A DNA stretch of 40,665 bases from a virus: the IMG/VR virus record IMGVR_UViG_3300028025_004032, positions 1 to 40,665 of that record, one strand, 5' to 3'. The notes beneath the pieces were generated by a model. The model did no database searches, was not told the origin of the DNA, and saw only the letters and a list, made by a program, of their open reading frames with translations. This document shows, piece after piece, positions 15,105 through 23,016 of this stretch. The position numbers were made by a program, and so were the translations under genes. Every line of letters starts with the position of its first letter. Positions within the stretch are counted from its first letter, which is position 1.

Positions 15105-17525
15105 CTAAGTTATTATTCTGTCTTTAAATCTTCTTAATAGTTTTATTTCTGTTACGTCGTCTTCTAGGTTTGCGCTTATTAAATTGCCATAATAGGTATT
15201 CGTTCCATCGCTAACTTTAAATAAATCGTACTGGTGCGCTCTCATAGCTATTAAATCCAAACTAGATAGCTTTGCAGTTTTGAATGTTATTTGACTTGGA
15301 ACGTATAGATTGTAATCTGTATTTACTGAGCCAAAACCGCTAATAGTTTGGTGAGTTCTTACAGGATTTGCTCTTGGCAACTTACACTCATTTAAACTTT
15401 GATAAGGCTCACCATAAGGATAAGCAGTTCCAGCGGTTGTTATTATATTACTGTTGTAAATTGTACTGCCTTCGTATTTATTGACGGTCAATACTTCTTT
15501 ACTAGCAAATAAACTAAAGCCCCACTTATATAAATGTCTAAATAGATTAAGTGCGGTTGCATATCTTTTATTTACTCCAGCAACAGCCAATCCATCTACT
15601 ATTACGTTGTCTCCTAAAAACCCGCTTGTCTGACTTAAAGTTACATTATAAGTTGTAGCTCCAGAAGCAACAGACGTCCCTGATAACAAAAATATATTTC
15701 TATCAAATTCAAGTTCATCATCTACAGTTCCTAGTCTTAAAGCTCTTGTTATAATGTATTGAGACGCTATAAAATCACTTACTTTTGAATAGTTAGACTC
15801 ACTATCATTGTCTATTGAGTACTGATTTTGCGAACAAAGCTCTTTAGGGCTATCTTTGCTATTGCTATAACCTATTTGAATTTCTTTATAATAAGGTGCT
15901 AAGAATGGAGATATTTCAATAATGCCATCTATTAAATCGGTATCTAAGAATTGATATTGACTTGGCACTAATGTATCCGAATAGAAATCATATACACTCA
16001 TTAATCTTTTTTCCCCTGCTGGGTCTGTGTCATAAAAATATCCAAGTCCGCAGCATACAACCTTTTCAAGTTCCCTAAAAAAGTCGCTAGGCTTAACAAT
16101 AAAATCTGCTATATTTATTTTGCCTCTTATAAAATCACCTCTCGAAAACCATAAGTCTGAAAAGCAATTAGTATCAGCAATGTTTGTATCAGTTCCAAAT
16201 ATTTCATTAAGCATATCCGTTCCTTTATATGCTTTTGTTTTAGTGTGGTATGGAACTATTTCGGAGGCGTTTACTATTGGAGCTTTTACATCTTTTGTCA
16301 ACTTAAATTCAATGTCTATTGTGTTTGATAGCCAATAAGATGCGTTTTTAAATTGTATTTGATTGTAAGGGTAATATTCCCACATACCGGATGAAGGGTC
16401 ATATGTTGGCGATGGGTCTTCTATTTGTTTGTATAAAATTTCGTAATAAATCCAAACTTTTTCCTCTTCTTTTACTTCTAAAGTTAACGAAATTGATTTA
16501 TTGTATGTTAATATATCAGTAGTTGGCGTTGATGTGTTTATTGTTCTACCTGTTACATCTAGTTGATTTTTCATTATGTATCTTGGACTCTCATAATTTT
16601 TCCCAAGAGCTATTATTTCATTAATTTCAGTAAGTTCACATTTAGCCGAAGTTACATCTATTAAATCTAAAGTCAATTGGTCATTAAATGTGTTAATAGT
16701 AAATTCTCCAGCTGATAAGTTATTTTCAAATACAGGCTCAGGCTCTATTTCAGAATATCTGCCACCATAATTAGTTGTTACGGTTCCAGATACGTCGCTA
16801 AAATTCATAATTTTTATTGGAGAACTAGAAGTTATATTAAAATAGTCCATTAATAATCCATTGCTATTTTCTAAATCATTTCTAGTTACATCTACTCTCG
16901 GAAAAATGTAATGAATAATATTTTTATAATAAAATCCTATTGGGAATGGGAGGTATGTATTCGGTATAACAGGAGGCGGACCACCTGGACCTACAGGCGG
17001 TGTTGAATTATATAAGACTGGAAATGGCACCCAACCTTGTGTATGCTCAGTATTTAATGTATCTTGGCTTATTTGAGCATATACATTTTCACTAGCGTAT
17101 GAATATCTTAAAGGTAAATTTCTAATATAAAAATCCTCAGCCGCAGGTAACAATGTGGTCAAATTAACTTCTTTATCTAAGTCTTTTTTCCATAGACTAT
17201 TAGCCTCAATAAGTCCTATTGTGGTATAGTCTCCAAGATTATTATACTTTTTGAAATCTAAATTAAATGTATAAGTTTCCGCATTAGGTCCGCAAGTGTC
17301 AGTTATTTCTATATAACCTGTGGCTTCCACGCCTTTGCTTTCATATTCGGCATCTAGTTCCGTTTTGCCACTCGCACAATAAAATCTTAGTTCTGCTTCT
17401 ATTTTTGTGTCAACACAGCTATATTGAAAGTCTCTATCTAAGGATAATTTAATCACTTCTAAGCCTATTGGCTTGTCTAAAGTGCTTATTTCAATGCCAT
17501 TAATGACTATTTTGGTTACTTCCAT
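15105..17525 (-). CDS. large tail / baseplate hub protein
   Basis: 806 residues starting at the ATG at 17525; a longer start at 17549 lies upstream of the promoter and is not used here. Position next to the tape measure module and a mixed beta composition fit a distal tail/hub protein. FIVKPSDFFRELEKVVCCGLGYFYD (described as about 490-515) and a C-terminal DLIAMRAHQYDLFKV plus YYGNLISANLEDD resemble hub proteins that join fibre and tube. A leaderless start is suggested by a TATATTTG box four bases before the ATG. Confidence 0.55.
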   Translation of the reverse strand: MEVTKIVINGIEISTLDKPIGLEVIKLSLDRDFQYSCVDTKIEAELRFYCASGKTELDAEYESKGVEATGYIEITDTCGPNAETYTFNLDFKKYNNLGDYTTIGLIEANSLWKKDLDKEVNLTTLLPAAEDFYIRNLPLRYSYASENVYAQISQDTLNTEHTQGWVPFPVLYNSTPPVGPGGPPPVIPNTYLPFPIGFYYKNIIHYIFPRVDVTRNDLENSNGLLMDYFNITSSSPIKIMNFSDVSGTVTTNYGGRYSEIEPEPVFENNLSAGEFTINTFNDQLTLDLIDVTSAKCELTEINEIIALGKNYESPRYIMKNQLDVTGRTINTSTPTTDILTYNKSISLTLEVKEEEKVWIYYEILYKQIEDPSPTYDPSSGMWEYYPYNQIQFKNASYWLSNTIDIEFKLTKDVKAPIVNASEIVPYHTKTKAYKGTDMLNEIFGTDTNIADTNCFSDLWFSRGDFIRGKINIADFIVKPSDFFRELEKVVCCGLGYFYDTDPAGEKRLMSVYDFYSDTLVPSQYQFLDTDLIDGIIEISPFLAPYYKEIQIGYSNSKDSPKELCSQNQYSIDNDSESNYSKVSDFIASQYIITRALRLGTVDDELEFDRNIFLLSGTSVASGATTYNVTLSQTSGFLGDNVIVDGLAVAGVNKRYATALNLFRHLYKWGFSLFASKEVLTVNKYEGSTIYNSNIITTAGTAYPYGEPYQSLNECKLPRANPVRTHQTISGFGSVNTDYNLYVPSQITFKTAKLSSLDLIAMRAHQYDLFKVSDGTNTYYGNLISANLEDDVTEIKLLRRFKDRIIT

Positions 17526-17529
17526 TGTG

Positions 17530-17537
17530 CAAATATA
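17530..17537 (-). promoter_or_regulatory. leaderless -7 promoter restarting the tail operon
   Basis: TATATTTG on the minus strand with C and three bases before the ATG at 17525. It restarts transcription of the tail genes beyond the plus-strand lipoprotein cassette and is divergent from the plus-strand box at 17581-17588. Confidence 0.6.
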
Positions 17538-17580
17538 CGAATAAAACATACAAAAAAAGGTGCAATTTGATTATAAGTTG

Positions 17581-17588
17581 TATATTTG
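17581..17588 (+). promoter_or_regulatory. plus-strand -7 promoter for lipoprotein cassette
   Basis: TATATTTG, the only well-placed plus-strand copy noted in the window, 33 bases before the lipoprotein ATG at 17622. The leader is A-rich and ends AAACAAATG, as in the host-type starts. Confidence 0.65.
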
Positions 17589-17621
17589 CAATTGTATTTA
17601 ATTAATCATAAACAAAAACAA

Positions 17622-17804
17622 ATGAAAAAAACACTATTTATTCTATCATTATTTATGATAGCCTCCTGTTCTAAAGATTGCCCGTACAGTAAAGCCGAAC
17701 TAGACAAAATGTTTGAAAGTGAAGTAAAAGCGGCTGGGAGCAATACCCAAAAGATTAATCTAATCATTCAAAAATACAATTTAAAATATAAAGACGCCTG
17801 CTAA
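17622..17804 (+). CDS. small phage lipoprotein, possible exclusion factor
   Basis: 60 residues from the ATG at 17622; an in-frame ATG at 17586 lies inside the promoter. The signal peptide MKKTLFILSLFMIASC ends with a lipobox, IASC, so Cys16 would be lipidated. The mature part starts CSKDCPYSK; Lys-Asp just behind the cysteine recalls the lipoprotein export signal of flavobacteria, hinting at the cell surface. The rest is a short helical domain. Small phage lipoproteins can block superinfection by masking receptors (T5 Llp is the model); that role is inference. Confidence 0.75.
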   Translation: MKKTLFILSLFMIASCSKDCPYSKAELDKMFESEVKAAGSNTQKINLIIQKYNLKYKDAC

Positions 17805-18274
17805 TGAAAAGACCACTCCCACACATTATAGCTGTATATAATTGCAATGCCTTTGGACTTGACGCTAAGGTTTACGATAAGATATACGGAAGCAAAGGAT
17901 ACGACCTGTATGCTGATTATTGCAAAGCCAATGAAACCGACAATTTAGAAACCGAGATACTAGACCAAAGTGAATTTAGAAGAATTGATAAGAGCAAGTA
18001 TTATGAAATAAATAAAGAGGAACTCGGTACTATCTATGAATACAAGGCAAACAAAATGCTGACATTTCAAATAGCTAAAAAGGAAATATCTAGGCTCAAT
18101 AGAGTTTTGCAATTATGCGACTTAGACCCTAGCGAACTAACTGAAAAGGATAAAAAGAGTTTAGAGCCTTATAGCGTCTTTATGCTTAAAGCCAAAAAGG
18201 AAATATTGCAGGATATAGACTACGTTAATAAATGCGTCGAGCTATGTAAGCTGAAGACCTTTTACCAAGTATAA
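17804..18274 (+). CDS. hypothetical protein paired with lipoprotein
   Basis: 156 residues, overlapping the lipoprotein stop by one base (TAATG), so the two are co-expressed. No family is recognised. It has no signal peptide; the C-terminal half is helical and charged (FQIAKKEISRLNRVLQLCDL, LKAKKEILQDIDYVNKCVELCKL) with several cysteines. The last 13 bases overlap the tape measure gene tail to tail. Its codon usage resembles the phage. A cytoplasmic partner of the lipoprotein, or a former part of a tail gene, are both open. Confidence 0.65.
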   Translation: MKRPLPHIIAVYNCNAFGLDAKVYDKIYGSKGYDLYADYCKANETDNLETEILDQSEFRRIDKSKYYEINKEELGTIYEYKANKMLTFQIAKKEISRLNRVLQLCDLDPSELTEKDKKSLEPYSVFMLKAKKEILQDIDYVNKCVELCKLKTFYQV

Positions 18275-21216
18275 TCTTTTTTAGCAAGTCCTTTTATGCT
18301 TTGGTTAGTCTCAACTAGCCTTCTATCTATTGACTTCAATGTAGAACTAGAAACCCTTGCTATGAGGTTATTTTCCGCTTCTATTATTGAACTCCTATAG
18401 TTTTGAGCGGCTTGACTTTCTTTAGCTTGTAGTGCTGGCATTACATAGTGTCGGTTAATGTAAGCGTCTCTTTCACTATCTGACATATTTATAGCCTCTA
18501 ATAAGCCTAGATTATCTCCTTTCATAGCTTGAGACCTTCTAGTTATAAACTCATTGCCTTCGGCTTCTATTAAGACCCCACCTGCAGCATGAGGCTTACC
18601 GCTAATCATTCCATTTATATCCGAGCTTGGAACTGCTCCACCCTTTGCAAACTTTGGTATAGGTTGTGCTGATATTAGTGCTATCTGTGCCGCTCCTAAT
18701 GCTGCTGCTATTGCTGCAAGTATAGGTCCCCCTTTAACAAATCCAGTTACAACCGCAACTGCTGTATTAATTATCGCATCAAATATAGCTTTACGTTTGT
18801 CCGCTTCGGCTTGTTTACGTTTAATTTCCTTTTCTTTTAATGCATACTTTTGTCTAATCAAATCCTTTTTCTGCTCGTTATCACCTGCTAATCTTAGCTC
18901 TTCTTCCTGTTGAGCTTGTAAGGCAGCCAACTCTTCTTCCCTACGTTTAGTGTCTGCAGCAAATAAAGTATTTGAAACGGTTTGAGCTACAGCTCCAGCG
19001 GCTTGTGCTGCGGCTGCGGCTTTTTCTCCAGGAGTTGCACCTTTTTTTTCTAAGGTCTTTTGCAAATTTTCAAGAGTACCCTTTACTTTGTTTACATCAG
19101 CAGGGTTTATTCCTATTTGTAAAAGTATTCCATTTTGAGCAAATTCTATTAATTCATTAACCGCTTCTTTTAATAATTTCTCTCTTTTTTTATTGTTTTC
19201 AATTTCTTTATCTAATCTCTTATCCGCTTCTTGATTAGTGAATGTAGTAATGTCTTCTGCTGCTTTTTTTACAGTACCAGACCATTTACTAGCTATTAAT
19301 ATTTTTGATTCTAATGTGGTTAATTCTAAATCTTTTATTTTTTCATTGTATTGTTCCTCACTTATTTCACCATTTGCTAACCTAGTTTTTAAAATTAGCG
19401 ATTCCTGTTTGGAGAAATTTTCAGCTTTTTGTATTTCATTTAGATACTTTTCCTCTAATTTTTTATCTTCAGCATCCTTTTTTTCTTTTAGATATTTGTC
19501 ATCAATGGCTTTTAAGTCAGCTGTTCTTTTAGCTTCTAATCCTGTTGTATCGAGTCCATATTGTTTAGCCGTTTCAATTAATTCAAAATACTTATCTTGA
19601 ACTTCCCTTTTTTCTAAATCTTGCTGGGATAGTGTAGCGTCAAAAGCATCTTGTTTTATTTTTGATTCTTTTTGAAATTGCTGTATTCTAAATTCTTCTA
19701 AATCCTTTGCAGCTTTTTTTTCCGCTTCTATTCTTTTCTTATTTTTTTCTTCTTGCGTTTGATTATCCTTTTCAGCTTGTTTTTCGGCTTCATCATTTTT
19801 TCTTTTAGTTTCAGCTGCGTCAATTACCGACAATTCATTTTGCAAGTCTTTGTATTTCTTTGCGTCTTCACCATATAGCGCACCTTTTTTATCAACTTTT
19901 TTAGTTAGTAGATTAATTTCATTTTGTGCTGCTTCTTTTTGAAGTTTAGCTATTTCAGCTTCTTTGCCACCCTGAGCAGTTAATAACTTAACTTGCCTTT
20001 CAATGCCTTGATTTTTTAGCTTGGTAAATTTATCTAATGCTGAAATTTGTCTTTCCGCTTGACTTGTTATACCTACTAAGTCTGTGAATTTTTGAACTAA
20101 ATTTCCCACTGACCTAGTGAATCCACCTAATGGACTTTTACTAATCCATGCAGATATAGAGTCAAAGTTAGCTATGACCATACCCAATCCGACTACTAAA
20201 GCTCCTATACCTGTGGATATTATAGCACCTCTCAATAATTTAAAACCTGTGGTAGTTACATTAGTTGCAACTCCGAAAGCGGTTTGAACTGCTGTTGCTA
20301 TAGTTGTAGCTCGATTATATAAAAATTGGAATGCAGTTGAATCTTTTATTACAGTTCCTAAGTTTTTAAAGCTATCTACGCTATCACCTACACTTTGCAA
20401 GCCTTGAGATAAAGCCATTGCAGAATTAACTTTCAATAGAGCCTTTTCGACTTCTTCACTCTTAACCCCAAAAGCACCGATAGCACCTTGAACGGCTGTA
20501 AATCCACCTACAACACCTTGAATACTTCCTGATAATGCTTTAAATTTAGCATCAGGATTAAATGCCTCAGTTAAATCCCTAGCATCTCCTATTGCATCTT
20601 TTAATTCTGAAGCTCTTTTTGCAGCTTCAATAGCTTGTACTGATGTAGCTCCGAACTTAATAGAAAGCTCTGCCACTTCTTGTTGAGCTTGTCTCATTTG
20701 AGCTTTTAATGAAACTACCCTCTCTTCACTTTTAGCAAATGAAGTTGTAGTAGTGTCACCAAGTTTCTTAGTTAATAGTTCCTGCTCTCTTAATAGTTTT
20801 GAAAATCCTTCGGTATTATCTAATCCAGCCTTTTGCCATTCTTTTATTTTGGTATTAACTACGTTAAGCCTATCTGTATATTTTTGAGTAACTGCATCAA
20901 GTTTAACGGTTTCTCCAGTTAGTTTAACTAATGCAGATTCGGTAAGTCTTATAGAAGCACTTAGCTCATTGAATGTTTTTTTATCTGTAGCTGAAGCGAG
21001 TTGAGTCTTTAAATTCTCCAGCATTGATTTTAATGCAGGTGCATTATTTGCTATCTTCTTTAACTCAGCATCTATTTTGCTAAAATCAGCTCCTAATTTT
21101 ATAGGGTTCTTTTCGATTTCAGTTATTCCTGTATCGACTATCTTTTTTGCATTTTGTACATCCGCTTGTAATTGTCCATTATCTAAGCGGACTTTGGCTA
21201 TTATTTCTTCAACCAT
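18262..21216 (-). CDS. tape measure protein
   Basis: 984 residues, the longest gene here. It begins with a short beta segment (IIAKVRLDNGQLQADVQNAK), runs through long coiled coils, has hydrophobic stretches near 320-350 (GAIISTGIGALVVGLGMVIA) and 810-860 (INTAVAVVTGFV, ILAAIAAALGAAQIALISA), and a Lys/Glu-rich central part. This is the classic layout of siphovirus tape measure proteins, which set tail length and enter the host envelope. At about 0.15 nm per residue the tail would be near 150 nm. It directly follows the chaperone frames. Confidence 0.9.
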   Translation of the reverse strand: MVEEIIAKVRLDNGQLQADVQNAKKIVDTGITEIEKNPIKLGADFSKIDAELKKIANNAPALKSMLENLKTQLASATDKKTFNELSASIRLTESALVKLTGETVKLDAVTQKYTDRLNVVNTKIKEWQKAGLDNTEGFSKLLREQELLTKKLGDTTTTSFAKSEERVVSLKAQMRQAQQEVAELSIKFGATSVQAIEAAKRASELKDAIGDARDLTEAFNPDAKFKALSGSIQGVVGGFTAVQGAIGAFGVKSEEVEKALLKVNSAMALSQGLQSVGDSVDSFKNLGTVIKDSTAFQFLYNRATTIATAVQTAFGVATNVTTTGFKLLRGAIISTGIGALVVGLGMVIANFDSISAWISKSPLGGFTRSVGNLVQKFTDLVGITSQAERQISALDKFTKLKNQGIERQVKLLTAQGGKEAEIAKLQKEAAQNEINLLTKKVDKKGALYGEDAKKYKDLQNELSVIDAAETKRKNDEAEKQAEKDNQTQEEKNKKRIEAEKKAAKDLEEFRIQQFQKESKIKQDAFDATLSQQDLEKREVQDKYFELIETAKQYGLDTTGLEAKRTADLKAIDDKYLKEKKDAEDKKLEEKYLNEIQKAENFSKQESLILKTRLANGEISEEQYNEKIKDLELTTLESKILIASKWSGTVKKAAEDITTFTNQEADKRLDKEIENNKKREKLLKEAVNELIEFAQNGILLQIGINPADVNKVKGTLENLQKTLEKKGATPGEKAAAAAQAAGAVAQTVSNTLFAADTKRREEELAALQAQQEEELRLAGDNEQKKDLIRQKYALKEKEIKRKQAEADKRKAIFDAIINTAVAVVTGFVKGGPILAAIAAALGAAQIALISAQPIPKFAKGGAVPSSDINGMISGKPHAAGGVLIEAEGNEFITRRSQAMKGDNLGLLEAINMSDSERDAYINRHYVMPALQAKESQAAQNYRSSIIEAENNLIARVSSSTLKSIDRRLVETNQSIKGLAKKDYTW

Positions 21217-21260
21217 AGTTAAATGAATTTAAGTTGTTATGAAATATCCTAAAGCCTTCG

Positions 21261-21563
21261 CTACTTATTGGATTTTTTACTTTCTTTTGGTATGCTTTGA
21301 ATGAACTTGGTCAGTGCGAAATAATAATCTCGCATTGTTCCGTTCCATACTCTATTATAGTCATCTACATTTTGGCAAATGTAAACTAACTGCTCTTTTA
21401 TTTTTTCGGTATATTCGTTATACTCTTGAATTGGTCTGAGTTGCGGATTAAATTCAGTGTCTCCTGTAATATCTCTAGGTTCTTTTCCGCTACTCGTGTA
21501 TATGAACTCCAGTCTATGTCCGATAGATTCGCCGACTTTAAAAAGTTCCTGAACTCTGGACAT
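21261..21563 (-). CDS. downstream frame of tail chaperone (-1 frameshift)
   Basis: 100 codons in the -1 frame relative to the 215-residue upstream gene, overlapping it by 166 bases. Its apparent ATG at 21563 follows immediately on the slippery run, so it is more likely the extension of a frameshift fusion than a separate gene. The fusion would be about 261 residues (253 from the inner start). A TGA at 21579-21581 closes this frame upstream, so the shift has to occur within the slip region. The position before the tape measure gene matches gpT-type chaperones. Confidence 0.7.
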   Translation of the reverse strand: MSRVQELFKVGESIGHRLEFIYTSSGKEPRDITGDTEFNPQLRPIQEYNEYTEKIKEQLVYICQNVDDYNRVWNGTMRDYYFALTKFIQSIPKESKKSNK

Positions 21564-22045
21564 AAAAAAAAACCAGTATCAGCCCCTCCACTTGCTCTCA
21601 TTGTGTTCTTTATATCCTTAGACTTTTCCTGTAAGAATAGTTGGTCTACAAATTCATTTTTCTCATCGCCTCGCAAATATAGAACGCTCATTATATCATA
21701 TATAATTCCTGTATCTAAGTTTAGTTTTGCTCGCTCCTCCATTACTAGGTGAGCCGCTTCGTATTGCTTTATGTTAGCATAACCCTTACACTTATTAAAG
21801 AATATATCTAATTCTGTTCGCTTAATACCTAAAAAGTACTCTTTGACCATTGGTAGATAGTATTCAATGTATCGAGCTGGGTTCATATCATTGGCAGCGT
21901 CGATATAGTGATAGTAATTATGACCACTTGCACCTGTAAAGGCATAGCGCATTTGAACGGTTCTACCTCCAGCGTCTACTTTTTTAGGGAATAATTTTTC
22001 TTTAATCGTTGCAAATTTCATATAGGTAGTCATTTTGTAAGTCAC
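21398..22045 (-). CDS. tail assembly chaperone, gpG-like
   Basis: 215 residues, or 207 from an inner ATG at 22021 that reduces the overlap with the preceding gene. The protein is largely helical (ANDMNPARYIEYYLPMVKEY) and lies right before the tape measure gene, the invariant place of lambda G/GT-type chaperones that coat the tape measure protein during tail assembly. Translation meets a slippery run at 21572-21563. The unshifted product is the shorter one, as in G; the -1 product is the longer, as in GT. Confidence 0.7.
   Translation of the reverse strand: MTYKMTTYMKFATIKEKLFPKKVDAGGRTVQMRYAFTGASGHNYYHYIDAANDMNPARYIEYYLPMVKEYFLGIKRTELDIFFNKCKGYANIKQYEAAHLVMEERAKLNLDTGIIYDIMSVLYLRGDEKNEFVDQLFLQEKSKDIKNTMRASGGADTGFFLCPEFRNFLKSANLSDIDWSSYTRVAEKNLEILQETLNLIRNSDQFKSITNIPKK
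21563..21569 (-). other. -1 slippery heptamer T TTT TTA
   Basis: Nine T residues and an A on the minus strand (21572-21563), in the zero frame GGT TTT TTT TTA. The last seven bases form T TTT TTA, the same heptamer as the HIV gag-pol site. A short stem AGTTC/GAACT (21551-21555 with 21544-21548) starts eight bases downstream; it is weak. After slipping the next codon is ATG at 21563. Confidence 0.75.
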
Positions 22046-22349
22046 AATCCATGAATCTTAATCGAATAACCTCTGCAAGTTGGTCATCTCCGTTGCAGTC
22101 TATATACATAAAATTTACAGGTGCATTATTACTATCTCTTAATTGTAGTTTAAAGGTAATGCCCTCAGCTCCAAAAGATAATATTTCATTGTCAGTCAAA
22201 ACTATATCTCCAGCTATCTCTGTTAGTTCTATATTACATTGTCTTATATTACCTTTGTAGACTATTAGTGTTAAGTCTGTTATGCTTTCAGCTATTTTGA
22301 CATTATAGTCACACATGGATAGCATTATTTTTGGTTCGCAAAGTGTCAT
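22002..22349 (-). CDS. hypothetical protein before tail chaperones
   Basis: 115 residues, no family recognised. It is acidic, mostly beta with cysteines spaced along the chain (TLCEPKIMLSMCDYN, RQCNIEL, YIDCNGDD, FMDCDLQ, YEICND). Its place between membrane protein and tail chaperones suggests a tail-associated role. It overlaps the chaperone gene by 20 to 44 bases depending on which start is used there. The FGAEGITFKLQLRDSNNAPVNFM-like centre suggests a beta barrel. Confidence 0.6.
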   Translation of the reverse strand: MTLCEPKIMLSMCDYNVKIAESITDLTLIVYKGNIRQCNIELTEIAGDIVLTDNEILSFGAEGITFKLQLRDSNNAPVNFMYIDCNGDDQLAEVIRLRFMDCDLQNDYLYEICND

Positions 22350-22645
22350 TATTCAAATATTTTATCTCTTATTAAAGTGGAAATTGTAACTGCAAAGATA
22401 CAAATAAAAAAAACTTTCCATATAGGCAAAATAAATAGGAGTGGTAAGCTATGTATTGAGGGCATACAAGTTCCGCAAGCGAATAGAGGTTTTCTTAGGT
22501 GCTTATGCTTTATATTCTTATCTAACCACTTATAGAGCGGCTCTAATATCATGCCTTCTCCAAAGGCTAAATGAATAGCGTTGATATAAAGTGATAGCCC
22601 TAATGCAAATAAAAGCAGCTCTGTTATTATAATTATATTAGTCAT
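22349..22645 (-). CDS. small membrane protein with CxxC
   Basis: 98 residues with two or three hydrophobic helices: IIIITELLLFALGLSLYINAI at the N-terminus and PLLFILPIWKVFFICIFAVTI at the C-terminus, bracketing a basic loop (KWLDKNIKHKHLRK) and ACGTCMPSIHS. The CxxC at the start of the last helix pair resembles small phage membrane proteins of unknown role. It overlaps the next upstream gene by eight bases. The function is unknown. Confidence 0.65.
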   Translation of the reverse strand: MTNIIIITELLLFALGLSLYINAIHLAFGEGMILEPLYKWLDKNIKHKHLRKPLFACGTCMPSIHSLPLLFILPIWKVFFICIFAVTISTLIRDKIFE

Positions 22646-22844
22646 TGATTAAGTATTTTATATCTGATATTGCTTTTTTGATTATGCCGACCACTGAACG
22701 GTTGTACGATCCGAAATGAACTTTGCACCTAGAACAAAAGATGCTATCATAAGGGAAGCCTATATGGTTAAATATGCCGTTATTATACCAGTTAGGACTA
22801 GAATCGCAGCCTATTAGCTTACATATTAGTTTACGCTTTCTCAT
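22638..22844 (-). CDS. small zinc-ribbon-like protein
   Basis: 68 residues. An N-terminal basic CKLIGCDSSPNW and an internal FCSRCKVHFG suggest a CxxxxC/CxxC metal site, the pattern of small phage zinc-ribbon proteins of the DUF1660 type; that family match is tentative. The ATG directly abuts the stop of the 46-residue gene upstream. The function is unknown. Confidence 0.6.
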   Translation of the reverse strand: MRKRKLICKLIGCDSSPNWYNNGIFNHIGFPYDSIFCSRCKVHFGSYNRSVVGIIKKAISDIKYLIND

Positions 22845-22985
22845 TTATTTTTTTTTAGAGTCATTTTTTTTTTCTTGACTAGCATAGTAGGCTTTCAATG
22901 CGCGTTCGCAATCTTGTAGTGAGGTGTAAACACATTTGCCGTTCCCTATTTTCCATTTATTAGTTGAGCATTTAATACAAGGCAT
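22845..22985 (-). CDS. 46-residue CxxC protein
   Basis: ATG at 22985 to TAA at 22845, overlapping nothing and touching the next ATG. The sequence begins MPCIKCSTNKWKIGNGKC, continues VYTSLQDCERALKAYYA and ends with a Lys-rich tail. The arrangement CxxC, Lys-rich, GKC, YxSxxxCERA is a pattern I recognise from short phage ORFs near portal or terminase genes. It may be a zinc-binding packaging accessory; the function is unproven. A TAAATTTG box lies 16 bases upstream. Confidence 0.6.
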   Translation of the reverse strand: MPCIKCSTNKWKIGNGKCVYTSLQDCERALKAYYASQEKKNDSKKK

Positions 22986-23001
22986 ATTTTATAATTTAGT
23001 G

Positions 23002-23009
23002 CAAATTTA
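23002..23009 (-). promoter_or_regulatory. -7-like element before 46-residue gene
   Basis: TAAATTTG on the minus strand between the terminase stop and the ATG at 22985. There is no visible -33 element, so it is a weaker candidate. Confidence 0.35.
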
Positions 23010-23016
23010 ATGATTT

